NCBI GenBank assembly: GCA_023150555.1
Contig: JAKLKQ010000061.1
Span: 1 to 39,872, forward strand
Source: Planctomycetota bacterium
Lineage (GTDB): Bacteria > Planctomycetota > SZUA-567 > H5-PLA8
Length of the DNA stretch: 39,872 nucleotides
Direction: 5' to 3'
Position numbers and translations under genes: made by a program. Positions 15,874 through 23,737 of the stretch are shown here, piece after piece. The notes under the pieces are model-generated. The model had not been told where the DNA came from. It ran no database searches and saw only the letters and a program-made list of their open reading frames with translations. Each line of letters begins with the position of its first letter. Positions within the stretch are counted from its first letter, which is position 1.

Positions 15874-16230
15874 TCACGCGCCGCCGTCGGGCGGCTTCGA
15901 TAGCTTGCGGCCCTGCGGCGTGCCCTTGGGGCGGCGTCCGCCCGGGCCCAGGTCCACCGGCGCGTCGCGCCGCGCGCCGCGCCGCAGGCGCACGGCGACC
16001 AGCACCGCCAGCGCCAGGACGCTTGCGGCGCCCAGGACTTTCCAGAGCCAGTGCGGCCAGCCAAGAATGAGGGGCCAGATTGCGGCCAGGCTTCCCAGAA
16101 GCAGGGCGAACTCGGCGGCCAGTCTCGTGTTGGAGGGTTCGGCGCCGGCATCTTGAATCGGCGCGAATGGGCCGCCGCAGGCGGCGGCCCGGGGATCGGG
16201 CGGAAGATGGTTGGGCGGCGTGGACGTCAT
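15874..16230 (-). CDS. Small two-helix membrane protein, function unknown
   Basis: A 118-residue protein. After a Pro-rich, polar first 40 residues come two close membrane helices (EFALLLGSLAAIWPLILGW and WKVLGAASVLALAVLVAVRL). A strongly basic cytoplasmic tail (RRGARRDAPVDLGPGGRRPKG) follows. I used the ATG at 16230, 25 bases after the rplS stop, because this places the helices mid-protein; no strong ribosome-binding site was found. I recognise no family. Gene order suggests it is carried on the ribosomal-protein transcript. Confidence 0.5.
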   Translation of the reverse strand: MTSTPPNHLPPDPRAAACGGPFAPIQDAGAEPSNTRLAAEFALLLGSLAAIWPLILGWPHWLWKVLGAASVLALAVLVAVRLRRGARRDAPVDLGPGGRRPKGTPQGRKLSKPPDGGA

Positions 16231-16255
16231 GGCAGGTCCAGGCCCGCGTCCGGCG

Positions 16256-16738
16256 CTACTTCTTGGCTTCGCCGGCCTTGCCCGCGGATTCTTCTTCCTT
16301 GGCGGCCTTTGCCTTTTCGGCGGCCTTGGCGATCGCCTTGGCGCCGGCCTGCCGCGGCTTGACGGCCTCTTCCTCACCGAAGGCGCTTCGCTTCTCGGCG
16401 ATCTTGGTGGCCTTGCCGACGCGGTCGCGGAGGTAATAAAGCTTGGCGCGGCGGACGCGGCCGCGCTTCTTGACCTCCAGGCCCGCGACAACGGGGCTGT
16501 GGAGCGGGAAGACGCGCTCGACGCCTTCGCTGCCGACCAGGCGGCGCACGGTGAAGGACTCGTTGACGCCGCGGCCCTTGCGGCCGATGACGGTGCCGCT
16601 GAAGATCTGGATGCGTTCCTTGTCGCCTTCCTTGATGCGCACGTGGACGTCGACGCTGTCGCCGACGTTGAAGTCGGGGCGGTTTTCCTTTTTCAGGTGC
16701 TCGCTCTCGACCGCTTCCATCAGTTTGTTGCCCGCCAT
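16256..16738 (-). CDS. rplS: 50S ribosomal protein L19
   Basis: A 160-residue L19. The core (residues ~1-118) is typical: FNVGDSVDVHVRIKEGDKERIQIFSGTVI, ESFTVRRLVGSEGVERVFPLHSP and KRGRVRRAKLYYLRDRVGKATKI. A Lys/Ala/Glu-rich tail of about 40 residues extends it beyond the usual ~115. L19 sits at the 30S-50S interface. The start is fixed by GGGAGC upstream and by the two-base gap after trmD, which implies coupling. Confidence 0.96.
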   Translation of the reverse strand: MAGNKLMEAVESEHLKKENRPDFNVGDSVDVHVRIKEGDKERIQIFSGTVIGRKGRGVNESFTVRRLVGSEGVERVFPLHSPVVAGLEVKKRGRVRRAKLYYLRDRVGKATKIAEKRSAFGEEEAVKPRQAGAKAIAKAAEKAKAAKEEESAGKAGEAKK

Positions 16739-16740
16739 GG

Positions 16741-17454
16741 CTAGCTCCCTTGCTTCGTCTGGCCCGGATTCAAGAGGTCCGGGCGGAATTTCCTGGTTCT
16801 CTCCAGCGCCTGCTCGCGGCGCCAATCGTCCACCTTCGCGTGGTCCCCGCTCAGCAGGACCTGGGGCACCGCGTGCCCTTCGAAGACCGCCGGCCGCGTG
16901 TACTGCGGGTACTCCAGCAGGCCCTCGTTCTCCGACGCGAAACTTTCGCAGGCCGTGCTCTCCGGATCGCCCAGCACGTCCGGCAGCAGGCGCGTGACCG
17001 CGTCGATCACGACCATCGCCGGCAACTCCCCGCCGGTCAGGACGTAATCGCCGATCGAGAGGCGCTCGGCCCCGAGCAGCTCGACGATGCGTTCGTCATA
17101 GCCCTCGTAGTGCCCGGCCACGATCACCAGGCGCTCCTCGCCGGCCAGTTCCCGCGCCAGGGCCTGGTTGAAGACCCTGCCCTGCGGGCAGGTCAGCAGC
17201 AGGCGGCCCGGCTTGCCGGGGACGCGAGCGCGTACGTCGCGCACCGCCTTGGCCACCGGCTCGACCAGCATCACCATCCCCGGACCGCCGCCGTAGGGGC
17301 GGTCGTCGACGGAGCGGTGCTTGTCGGTCGTGTAGTCTCTTAAGTCGGTCAAGCCGACCTGCAGGATATCCTTCTCCTGCGCAATCCTCAGCATCGACTG
17401 GGAGATCACCCCTTCGAACATCTTGGGGAAGATCGTGATGACGTCGATGCGCAT
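16741..17454 (-). CDS. trmD: tRNA (guanine-N1-)-methyltransferase TrmD
   Basis: A 237-residue SPOUT-class enzyme that methylates G37 of tRNAs and so guards the reading frame. The start MRIDVITIFPKMFEG is the family norm. SVDDRPYGGGPGMVM, VIVAGHYEGYDERI and LSIGDYVLTGGELPAMV are diagnostic of the trefoil knot and active site, and ARTRPAVFEG-like PQYTRPAVFEG and VLLSGDHAKVDDWR complete it. Length is normal. It lies 32 bases after rpsP and 2 bases before rplS. The rimM gene that normally separates rpsP and trmD is absent. Confidence 0.97.
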   Translation of the reverse strand: MRIDVITIFPKMFEGVISQSMLRIAQEKDILQVGLTDLRDYTTDKHRSVDDRPYGGGPGMVMLVEPVAKAVRDVRARVPGKPGRLLLTCPQGRVFNQALARELAGEERLVIVAGHYEGYDERIVELLGAERLSIGDYVLTGGELPAMVVIDAVTRLLPDVLGDPESTACESFASENEGLLEYPQYTRPAVFEGHAVPQVLLSGDHAKVDDWRREQALERTRKFRPDLLNPGQTKQGS

Positions 17455-17486
17455 GGCCGGGCCCGCCGTACCGCGGGCCTCCGTCG

Positions 17487-17858
17487 TTAGGCCTTCGCGG
17501 CGCTCTTCTTCTTCGTCGCCTTGGCGGCAGGCGCGGCGGCCTTGGGCTTGGAAGCGCCCTTGGCCTTGCGGGCCTTTCGCTGGGCGGCGGTGCGTTCTTC
17601 CAGCGCGGCGCTCAGGTTCAAGCCCTGGAGCTTCAGCAGACCGACGACCTTGTCGCTGGGCTGCGCACCGCGCTCGACCCAGTGCTTGACGCGGTCCATG
17701 TCGACCACGAGCTTCTGCTCGATCTTCTGCGCGATGGGGTCGTAATGCCCCAGGCGTTCCAGGTACTCGCCCTGGCGCTTCACGCGCGCGTCGGTCAGTA
17801 CGATGCGGAAATGGGCGCGGTTCCGGCGGCCCTGGCGCTGCATGCGGATTCTCAACAC
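17487..17858 (-). CDS. rpsP: 30S ribosomal protein S16
   Basis: A 123-residue S16. The core reads LRIRMQRQGRRNRAHFRIVL, then YLERLGHYDP and VDMDRVKHWVERGAQPSDKVVGLL. A Lys/Ala-rich tail of ~35 residues follows, echoing the tail of L19. The start codon is GTG, with AAGGAGG ten bases upstream. It heads the rpsP-trmD-rplS cluster and lies just behind a terminator that shields it from the ligase gene. Confidence 0.96.
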   Translation of the reverse strand: MLRIRMQRQGRRNRAHFRIVLTDARVKRQGEYLERLGHYDPIAQKIEQKLVVDMDRVKHWVERGAQPSDKVVGLLKLQGLNLSAALEERTAAQRKARKAKGASKPKAAAPAAKATKKKSAAKA

Positions 17859-17894
17859 GTCCCGTCAACCTCCTTCAAATGCGCTTTCGCATGA

Positions 17895-17929
17895 GACAAA
17901 CAAACCGGACCCGACACCGCCGGGTCCGG
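17895..17929 (-). terminator. Rho-independent terminator after the acyl ligase gene
   Basis: CCGGACCCG (17905-17913) and CGGGTCCGG (17921-17929) form a perfect 9-bp stem with a seven-base loop. On the minus strand the stem is followed by TTTGTTTGTC. It lies between the ligase stop and the rpsP start, so it would end the ligase transcript. Confidence 0.75.
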
Positions 17930-18033
17930 CGCGTCAGCCCTTAAATTGGCTTTTGGAGAATAGCGGCCCGCAGCGCCAAGTCAAAGGTACTTCGGGGGTA
18001 GCGAGGACTTAGCAGCCCTTTTTCAACGGGCTC

Positions 18034-19563
18034 CTAGAGGTCCCGTTTCAGGACCTTCCCCGAAGGGTTCCTCGGCAGACTGCCCAGCAGGCGGATCGTC
18101 CGGGGCACCTTGAAGGCCGCCAGCCGGTCCATAAGGAAGCGTTTCAGGTCCCGGTCAGTGGCCGTCTCCCCCGGGCGCAGGACCACCGCAGCGTGCACTA
18201 CCTCGCCCAGGGCCTTGTCATCGCGCCCAAAGACTGCGGCCTCCTGGACGGCCGGATGTGCACATAGTGCGTTCTCGACTTCTATCGGGTAGACGTTTTC
18301 GCCGGCGACAATGATCATTTCCTTGAGGCGCCCTCGGAGGAAGACGTAGCCCTCCTCGTCGAGCATGGCCCAGTCGCCGGTGTGGAACCATCCGCCGCGC
18401 AGGGCCTCTTGCGTAGCCTCCTCGCGTTTGAAGTATCCCTTGAAGACGCTGGGCCCGCGCACGACCAGTTCGCCGACGGTCCCTGGCGGCTGGAGTTGCT
18501 CCTCGCTGTCGAAGATGGCCAGCTCCAGGCCCGGCGGCGGGCGGCCCACGGACTCGACGCGCTGCTCGGCCTGCTCGTCGGGCAGGACCGTCGTCACCGA
18601 AGTGGTCTCGGTCAGTCCGAAGAAGTTGTGCAGCCGCACGCCCGCGGGAAAGATCGCCCTCAGCCGCCGGATCGTCTCGGGCGACATCGGCGCGCCCGAG
18701 TACGCGATCAGGCGCAGGGTCTTGAGGCGTTCGACGTGCAGGCCCTTGAGGTTGGTCAGCAAGTAATAGGTCGTCGGCACGCCGAACATCGTCGTGCAGC
18801 CTGTCTGTTCGATCGTCCCGACCTGGTCCTCGGGATCGATTTGTGCGCAGACGACGACCTTCGCGCCCTGTTTGAGCGCCGTCGGCATGATCGTGTTCAA
18901 CCCTGTGACGTGAAAGAGTGGCACGGCAAGCAGGTGCACGTCGTCGGGCCGGAAGCCGTGGCCCGCGATGGTGGACTCGGCGTTGAAGAGGATGTTGCCG
19001 TGCGTGAGCATCGCGCCCTTGGGCCGGCCGGTGGTGCCCGAGGTGTAAATGATCGCCGCGACCTCGTCCGCGCCGGGGCGCGGGCGCGGCGGCGGCGCGG
19101 GTGCATCTTCGAGCACCTTGCGCAGGGGCGTGAGCGTAGGCGGCAGCGTCTTCTCGCTGGGGAAGTCGACGGCCACACGCTGCCTGATGGCAGGCAGGCT
19201 GGCCAGCGCACTCTGCGCTGCGCGCCAGGTGGCCGGATGAACGAAGATCGCCTTGGCCTCGCTGTCGGTCAGGATGAAGCTCAGTTCCTCGGCGCGCAGC
19301 CGCGCGTTGATGGGCACGGCGCGGGCCCCGGCGCGCAGGATCCCGAAATAGATCGGCAGGAACGGCACGCAGTTGGGCAGCAGGATGGCGACGTGGTCGC
19401 CCGGTCGGATGCCGTAGCTTCCGGCCAGCGCGGCCGCGATGCGTTCGCTTTCCGCCTTCAACCCGGCGAAGGTAAGGGCCCGCTCGCTTTCGGCGCCGAC
19501 GGCGAAGGTGCGCTCGCCGTAGTCCGATGCGCTGCGGTCCAGGAGATCGAGCAGATCGGCCAT
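18034..19563 (-). CDS. AMP-dependent acyl-CoA synthetase/ligase
   Basis: A 509-residue adenylate-forming enzyme, probably a medium- or long-chain fatty acyl-CoA (or acyl-ACP) ligase. The ATP-binding loop is IIYTSGTTGRPKGAML, FGLTETTSVTTV is the A5-type motif, GWFHTGDWAMLDEEGYVFLRGR the hinge region, and PRNPSGKVLKRDL carries the catalytic lysine. I used the ATG at 19563 since a longer frame would run into the divergent glycosyltransferase gene and has no family similarity upstream. It has its own terminator and a 154-bp divergent promoter region. It may activate acyl chains for lipid synthesis. Confidence 0.9.
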   Translation of the reverse strand: MADLLDLLDRSASDYGERTFAVGAESERALTFAGLKAESERIAAALAGSYGIRPGDHVAILLPNCVPFLPIYFGILRAGARAVPINARLRAEELSFILTDSEAKAIFVHPATWRAAQSALASLPAIRQRVAVDFPSEKTLPPTLTPLRKVLEDAPAPPPRPRPGADEVAAIIYTSGTTGRPKGAMLTHGNILFNAESTIAGHGFRPDDVHLLAVPLFHVTGLNTIMPTALKQGAKVVVCAQIDPEDQVGTIEQTGCTTMFGVPTTYYLLTNLKGLHVERLKTLRLIAYSGAPMSPETIRRLRAIFPAGVRLHNFFGLTETTSVTTVLPDEQAEQRVESVGRPPPGLELAIFDSEEQLQPPGTVGELVVRGPSVFKGYFKREEATQEALRGGWFHTGDWAMLDEEGYVFLRGRLKEMIIVAGENVYPIEVENALCAHPAVQEAAVFGRDDKALGEVVHAAVVLRPGETATDRDLKRFLMDRLAAFKVPRTIRLLGSLPRNPSGKVLKRDL

Positions 19564-19717
19564 CGTGATTGAATCTAGCACTGCCGGAATGCGCGGCAAC
19601 AAGTTACCGGCGCGAGTGGAAAAATCGGAGGCGAAGACACCGGTAAAAAACGGCCAAGATGTTAGCCTTTTCCGCGTCCAATAGACCTTCCACGAACCGG
19701 CCGAGCGAAACCGTCCC

Positions 19718-20845
19718 ATGCGGCTCTTCTTTACGAACATGAACCGGCACTGGGGCGGGCAGTCCTACGTGGTCATGCAGCTCGCGGACCATCTCAGCCG
19801 CCGCGGCCACGAAGTCGTCGTCGCCGGCGTGGCGGGTTCGGAACTCGTCGAGCGCGGCCGCAAGCGCGGCCTGCGCGTCTATGACAAGCTGGAACTGAAG
19901 CGTGGCCTGCGCCTGGGTTCGTTCCTGCGCGACCAGGCGAGCCTGAAGGCGTTCTGGAACGAGTTCCAGCCCGAAGGCATCCTGACCAACGGAAGCCAGG
20001 ACACCTGGGCCTGCGGCCTCGCGCGCTGGCGCTTCCGCACGCCGGCCTTTCTCGTGCGCTGGCGGCACAACAGCTTCAAAGTCAGTGCCCATGTCTTCAA
20101 CAAGTGGCTCTACCAGAGCTTGATCGATCACGTCGCCGTCAGTTCGATGGAGATCGCGCCGCTGCTGATCGAGCCCGGGCTGGTGCCGGCCGAGCGCGTC
20201 ACGGCGTTTCCGCCCACCGCCGACCTGGAGCGCTTCCTCGAGGCCAAGCCCACCGGCGTGCTGCGCAAGGAACTGGGCATCGGCGAGAAGGACCTTGCCG
20301 CCGTGGCCGTCGGGCGCCTGGCGCCGGAGAAGGCCCACGACACGCTCATCCGCGCGTGGAAGCAGGTGGTCGCGCAGGTGCCCAACGCCTACCTGGCCAT
20401 TGCCGGGCTGGGTAGCCAGGAGCAGCTGCTGCGCGGGCTGATCGCCGAGCTGGGCCTGGAGAGGAACGCCCGCCTGCTGGGCTTCCGCGACGACGTGCCC
20501 TTGCTCTACGCCGACGCGGATCTGGCGGCGCTGACGCCGGTGGCCGGCGAGTCCTTCGGCATCGCGCTGCTGGAGGCGCTCGCCAGCGGCAAGCCCTGCG
20601 TCGCCACCGACGTCGGCGGCGTGAAGGATCTCGTCCGCGACGGCGAGACGGGGTACCTGGTAAAGGCCGGCGACAGCGGCGCCATCGCGGCGGCGCTGCT
20701 GAAGCTGCTGACGCAGGCCGAATTGCGTGAACGGATGGGCCGCGCCGGGCGAACGCACGCGCAGCAGTCCTTCTCCGCGAACCGTCTTGCGGACACCGCC
20801 GAGGCTCTGTTTCAGCGCCTTCACGCAGAACGGAAGGCCCGCTAG
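19718..20845 (+). CDS. Family 4 glycosyltransferase
   Basis: A 375-residue GT-B, GT4-type retaining glycosyltransferase. The N-terminal domain has the acceptor-side glycine motif NRHWGGQSYVV. The C-terminal domain shows AVGRLAPEKAHDTLIRAW, the GFRDDVPLLYADADLAALTPV strand, and the EX7E motif GESFGIALLEALASGKPCVATDVGGVKDLV that binds the sugar nucleotide. It is likely cytoplasmic or membrane-peripheral and acts in lipopolysaccharide or other glycan synthesis. The closing tail is Arg/Lys-rich. It starts divergently from the acyl ligase. Confidence 0.92.
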   Translation: MRLFFTNMNRHWGGQSYVVMQLADHLSRRGHEVVVAGVAGSELVERGRKRGLRVYDKLELKRGLRLGSFLRDQASLKAFWNEFQPEGILTNGSQDTWACGLARWRFRTPAFLVRWRHNSFKVSAHVFNKWLYQSLIDHVAVSSMEIAPLLIEPGLVPAERVTAFPPTADLERFLEAKPTGVLRKELGIGEKDLAAVAVGRLAPEKAHDTLIRAWKQVVAQVPNAYLAIAGLGSQEQLLRGLIAELGLERNARLLGFRDDVPLLYADADLAALTPVAGESFGIALLEALASGKPCVATDVGGVKDLVRDGETGYLVKAGDSGAIAAALLKLLTQAELRERMGRAGRTHAQQSFSANRLADTAEALFQRLHAERKAR

Positions 20846-21015
20846 GCGGAGTTTTCAGCAAGTCTGTCGGACGCACAGGTGCAACGACTTGCGCGGCGAA
20901 GGATGATCCTCGCCGGGCGCGGAAAATTGCTTATAAGAGGAGGCAGTCGGACGTAGCGCGCCTCCCGAATGTGATTAAGTTAAAGTAGGTATCTTCCAAG
21001 CGCGGGACCGTTGGA

Positions 21016-21888
21016 ATGGAAATCCTCTTCTGTGAACGCTGCGCTCTGCGCATCAGCCCCAAGGACCTCGCGTCCGGGCGCTGCAAGCGCGAGGAGATGA
21101 GCGCCTGGTGCCCGCAATGCACCCAGGCCATCGCCGGTGCCGCAGCCCACCCCGTTCGCCAGCAGGTCGTGGCCGATCCGCCCGCTCGGCGAGAGCCCAC
21201 CGGCGCGGTGCCCGTAACCGGACAAGCGCCCCGCCGCGAACCCAGCGGCGCGGTGCCCGTAACCGGACAAACGCCCCGCCGCGAACCCAGCGGCGCGGTG
21301 CAAGTGAGCGCGCAGCCTCTGGCCGAACCGGCCCCGGCGTCGTCGAAGTCCACGGCTGCCGCCGCATCGGTAGAGAAGCCCGCAGCGCCCGCGGCTGGAA
21401 AATCGGGCGGAGGCGCTCGTCCGTCGATGCTCGCGCCGCCGACTTCGGTCATGCAGGCCAGAAAGCCCACCACCGGGCCTACTGTGCTGCGCCGCCGTAC
21501 GCCCAGCGGAGCGCAGAAAGACACGGCCATGCGCCGCGCGTCGTCGCCGGCCACCGGCACGCAGTTGCGGCGCGGCACGCCGGGCAGCGGCCGGGCGGGA
21601 CGGCAGCGCTTCGGTGCGCCCCGAAAGCCCCTGCCTGCCGGCGAGATCGGCAAGCCGGTCGCGCGGCAGCCTTCGTCGGCCGACCTGAAGGCGGTCAAGG
21701 ACCCCACCAATATCTATTTCGTCGTCGGCCTGGTGCTGCTGGTGCTTGGGATCGGCATGGTGGTGGTGGTGCTGATCTTCGGCGGCAGCAAGAGTGCGTC
21801 CGCGCCGGGCGCGGAACGTCCGGCCGCCGAGCTCGCTCAGAATTCCATGCGGTCCAGCGCGCGCGCTCCCAGCTTCATTGGGACGTAG
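21016..21888 (+). CDS. Zinc-ribbon, 15-residue-repeat, tail-anchored membrane protein
   Basis: A 290-residue protein with no recognised family. Residues 1-36 hold CxxC pairs (Cys6-x2-Cys9, Cys32-x2-Cys35, plus Cys23), a zinc-ribbon pattern. Residues 59-100 are nearly three copies of a 15-residue repeat, RREPSGAVPVTGQTP. A long basic, Pro/Ala/Arg-rich disordered part follows. Residues ~232-256 form one membrane helix (IYFVVGLVLLVLGIGMVVVVL) and about 30 residues remain. Topology is probably cytoplasmic ribbon and linker anchored by the C-terminal helix. Its 3' end overlaps the convergent exporter gene by 52 bp. The function is unknown. Confidence 0.65.
   Translation: MEILFCERCALRISPKDLASGRCKREEMSAWCPQCTQAIAGAAAHPVRQQVVADPPARREPTGAVPVTGQAPRREPSGAVPVTGQTPRREPSGAVQVSAQPLAEPAPASSKSTAAAASVEKPAAPAAGKSGGGARPSMLAPPTSVMQARKPTTGPTVLRRRTPSGAQKDTAMRRASSPATGTQLRRGTPGSGRAGRQRFGAPRKPLPAGEIGKPVARQPSSADLKAVKDPTNIYFVVGLVLLVLGIGMVVVVLIFGGSKSASAPGAERPAAELAQNSMRSSARAPSFIGT
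21190..21315 (+). repeat. 45-bp in-frame tandem repeat, 2.8 copies
   Basis: Three direct 45-bp units start at 21190, 21235 and 21280; the third is incomplete. The first two differ by only a few bases, which implies a recent duplication. Each encodes a 15-residue Pro/Arg/Gly-rich block. The length is a multiple of three, so copy-number change would keep the frame. Confidence 0.85.
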
Positions 21889-23567
21889 GCGGCCAGGAAC
21901 GTCACCAGCACCGCACCGCCCACCACGATCCACATCCAGAACTGGAAGACCCTCGCCGCTTCGGAGGTCTCGTCCAGCGCCATGTCCTGCACCAGGAAGC
22001 GGTGACAGACCACGGCCTCGGCGGCGATGATGAGCATCACCATGAACACCGAGAGGATCAAGGTCAGTGTCCCGCCGAAGCCGGAGACGATCTTCGAGGG
22101 GTTCTGTTCGTGCAGGCTGGGAAAGAGCGCGCCCATGCCCACCGCCAGCCCGGTCAGGCCCACGCAGATCAGCGCCGCCGTAACCGCCTGGAGGTAATAG
22201 ATGATCGGAGCGCTGCGCAGGACGTAGTTCGAAAGCAACACCAGCGACTCGGTGACCAGCAGCGCGCCGCTAAGGCTGAAGATGAACTTGGCCATCAGGA
22301 TGCGCCGCCGTGCCAGCGGCACCAGGCCCAGCACCCAGAACCGCTGGCCCTCCAGCGACATCAGCGGAAAGACGAAGCGGCTGATCATCGTCGCCAGCGT
22401 CAGGCACGTGGCGCCCAGGTTCAGGAACGAGATCAGGTTCTGGTAGAAGATGCGGTCCAGCGGGTACGAGAAGTTGCGCAGGTTGGCGATGTAGACCGTC
22501 AGCAGCCCGAAGAAGATCAGCACCTGCGCCCACTGCACCGGATCTCGCAGGAACGTCTTGACGTCCTTGATCACGATCACCGTCACACCCGGCCAGCGGC
22601 GCTGGATAGGCGTGATGAGGCGTTCGAACCACCAGCGCCCCTGCCGCTGCCGGCCCCGCGTTGCCACCGCGGCGAAAGAGTACGTCGATTCGTACAGCGT
22701 TCCGGCGATGAACCAGCCGGTCACGACTACGGCCAGCGCAGTCGTGACCAGCGCGGCGAAGAAGGCCAGCCCGGCGCCCAGGCTCTGCGGCCCGCCGCGG
22801 CCCAGCAGGAACAGCCCCTGCGTCATCCAGAAATTAGGCGTCATGGTATACTGCGTGAAGTCGAGCTTACCCAGGATCATCTGCACGTCGGCGCGCATCT
22901 CGGTCCCGAACCCCATCGGCTCGTTGCCGGCCCGCGCATTCAGGACGTCCACCACGAACCAGACGCAGGGAATCGCTACCGCGATGCCCAGCGCCGCCAG
23001 CGCCTTACCGCGGTGCCGGGGCACGAAGGCCGTAATCAGCAGGCCCAGCAGCGCGCCGATTCCGGCGGGGATCACGATGAAGGGTATCAGGTACAACACC
23101 ATCGCCACGTAGTAGAGCGGCTCGACATGCTCCTGCACCCCGTAGGCGATCAGCAGGGGCACGCCCATCGCCAGGAACGCCCAGCTGGAGAACAGCAGCG
23201 ATTCCAGCAGCTTGTAGATGTAGATCGTGTCGTGCCGGACCGGCTGCGAGAAGAGGAATTCGGTCTCCTTCGAACGAAACAGGTTGCTGAACGAGATCAG
23301 CGCGTTGGAGAAGACGAGCATGATCAGCAGCGTGAGGAAGAAGAGGCTGAGGATGCGCTTGCACAGCAGGTCGCGGAAGACGTACGCGTTCGAGTTCAGG
23401 AAGTAGAAGGACTCGTTGAAGATCAGGTACAGGGCCACCCAGAATCCTGCGCCCAGGCCGCCCACCACCACGATCTTGAAGAACGACTCCTGGTGCAGGC
23501 GCGTAAGCAGGTTGCGCAGGCTCTGCATGCGCACCCGGAACAGGAGATTCAGTACCCGTGCTTCCAT
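21837..23567 (-). CDS. Large ABC-2-like exporter membrane subunit
   Basis: A 576-residue polytopic protein resembling the putative ABC exporter family. The first half has at least four helices after residue ~33 (FFKIVVVGGLGAGFWVALYLIF, LFFLTLLIMLVFSNALISF and others), with FSQPVRHDTIYIYKLLES as the typical loop. A second set of helices follows (VQWAQVLIFFGLLTVYIANL, LISFLNLGATCLTLATMI and onward). IVIKDVKTFLRDPVQWAQVL is a hallmark of this group between the halves. No ATPase or partner gene is adjacent. It converges on and overlaps the zinc-ribbon gene. The substrate is unknown. Confidence 0.75.
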   Translation of the reverse strand: MEARVLNLLFRVRMQSLRNLLTRLHQESFFKIVVVGGLGAGFWVALYLIFNESFYFLNSNAYVFRDLLCKRILSLFFLTLLIMLVFSNALISFSNLFRSKETEFLFSQPVRHDTIYIYKLLESLLFSSWAFLAMGVPLLIAYGVQEHVEPLYYVAMVLYLIPFIVIPAGIGALLGLLITAFVPRHRGKALAALGIAVAIPCVWFVVDVLNARAGNEPMGFGTEMRADVQMILGKLDFTQYTMTPNFWMTQGLFLLGRGGPQSLGAGLAFFAALVTTALAVVVTGWFIAGTLYESTYSFAAVATRGRQRQGRWWFERLITPIQRRWPGVTVIVIKDVKTFLRDPVQWAQVLIFFGLLTVYIANLRNFSYPLDRIFYQNLISFLNLGATCLTLATMISRFVFPLMSLEGQRFWVLGLVPLARRRILMAKFIFSLSGALLVTESLVLLSNYVLRSAPIIYYLQAVTAALICVGLTGLAVGMGALFPSLHEQNPSKIVSGFGGTLTLILSVFMVMLIIAAEAVVCHRFLVQDMALDETSEAARVFQFWMWIVVGGAVLVTFLAAYVPMKLGARALDRMEF

Positions 23568-23737
23568 GCAGGCCCTATCCGTGGGTGGACCACCGCCGAC
23601 CGGGAACCATCATTCTGCAAAGCGCGCGTTGCGCAAGGGCCGCTTGCGGGCCTGCCGGGGCGCTATTAAAGGAGGGTATGGCTTCCCACGCCTCCAGCCC
23701 GAAACCCTCCTCCGCGAAGCGCCGCCGGGGGCACCGC

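Noticed and set aside
21190..21315. Direct repeats considered as a CRISPR array
   Set aside because: Units are contiguous with no spacers, in frame, and code for a protein repeat.
21108..23669. An 853-codon open frame on the plus strand
   Set aside because: It overlaps the zinc-ribbon gene in another frame and is antisense to the exporter gene. It is rich in Arg/Gln/His and has no recognisable fold, while the exporter has clear membrane helices.
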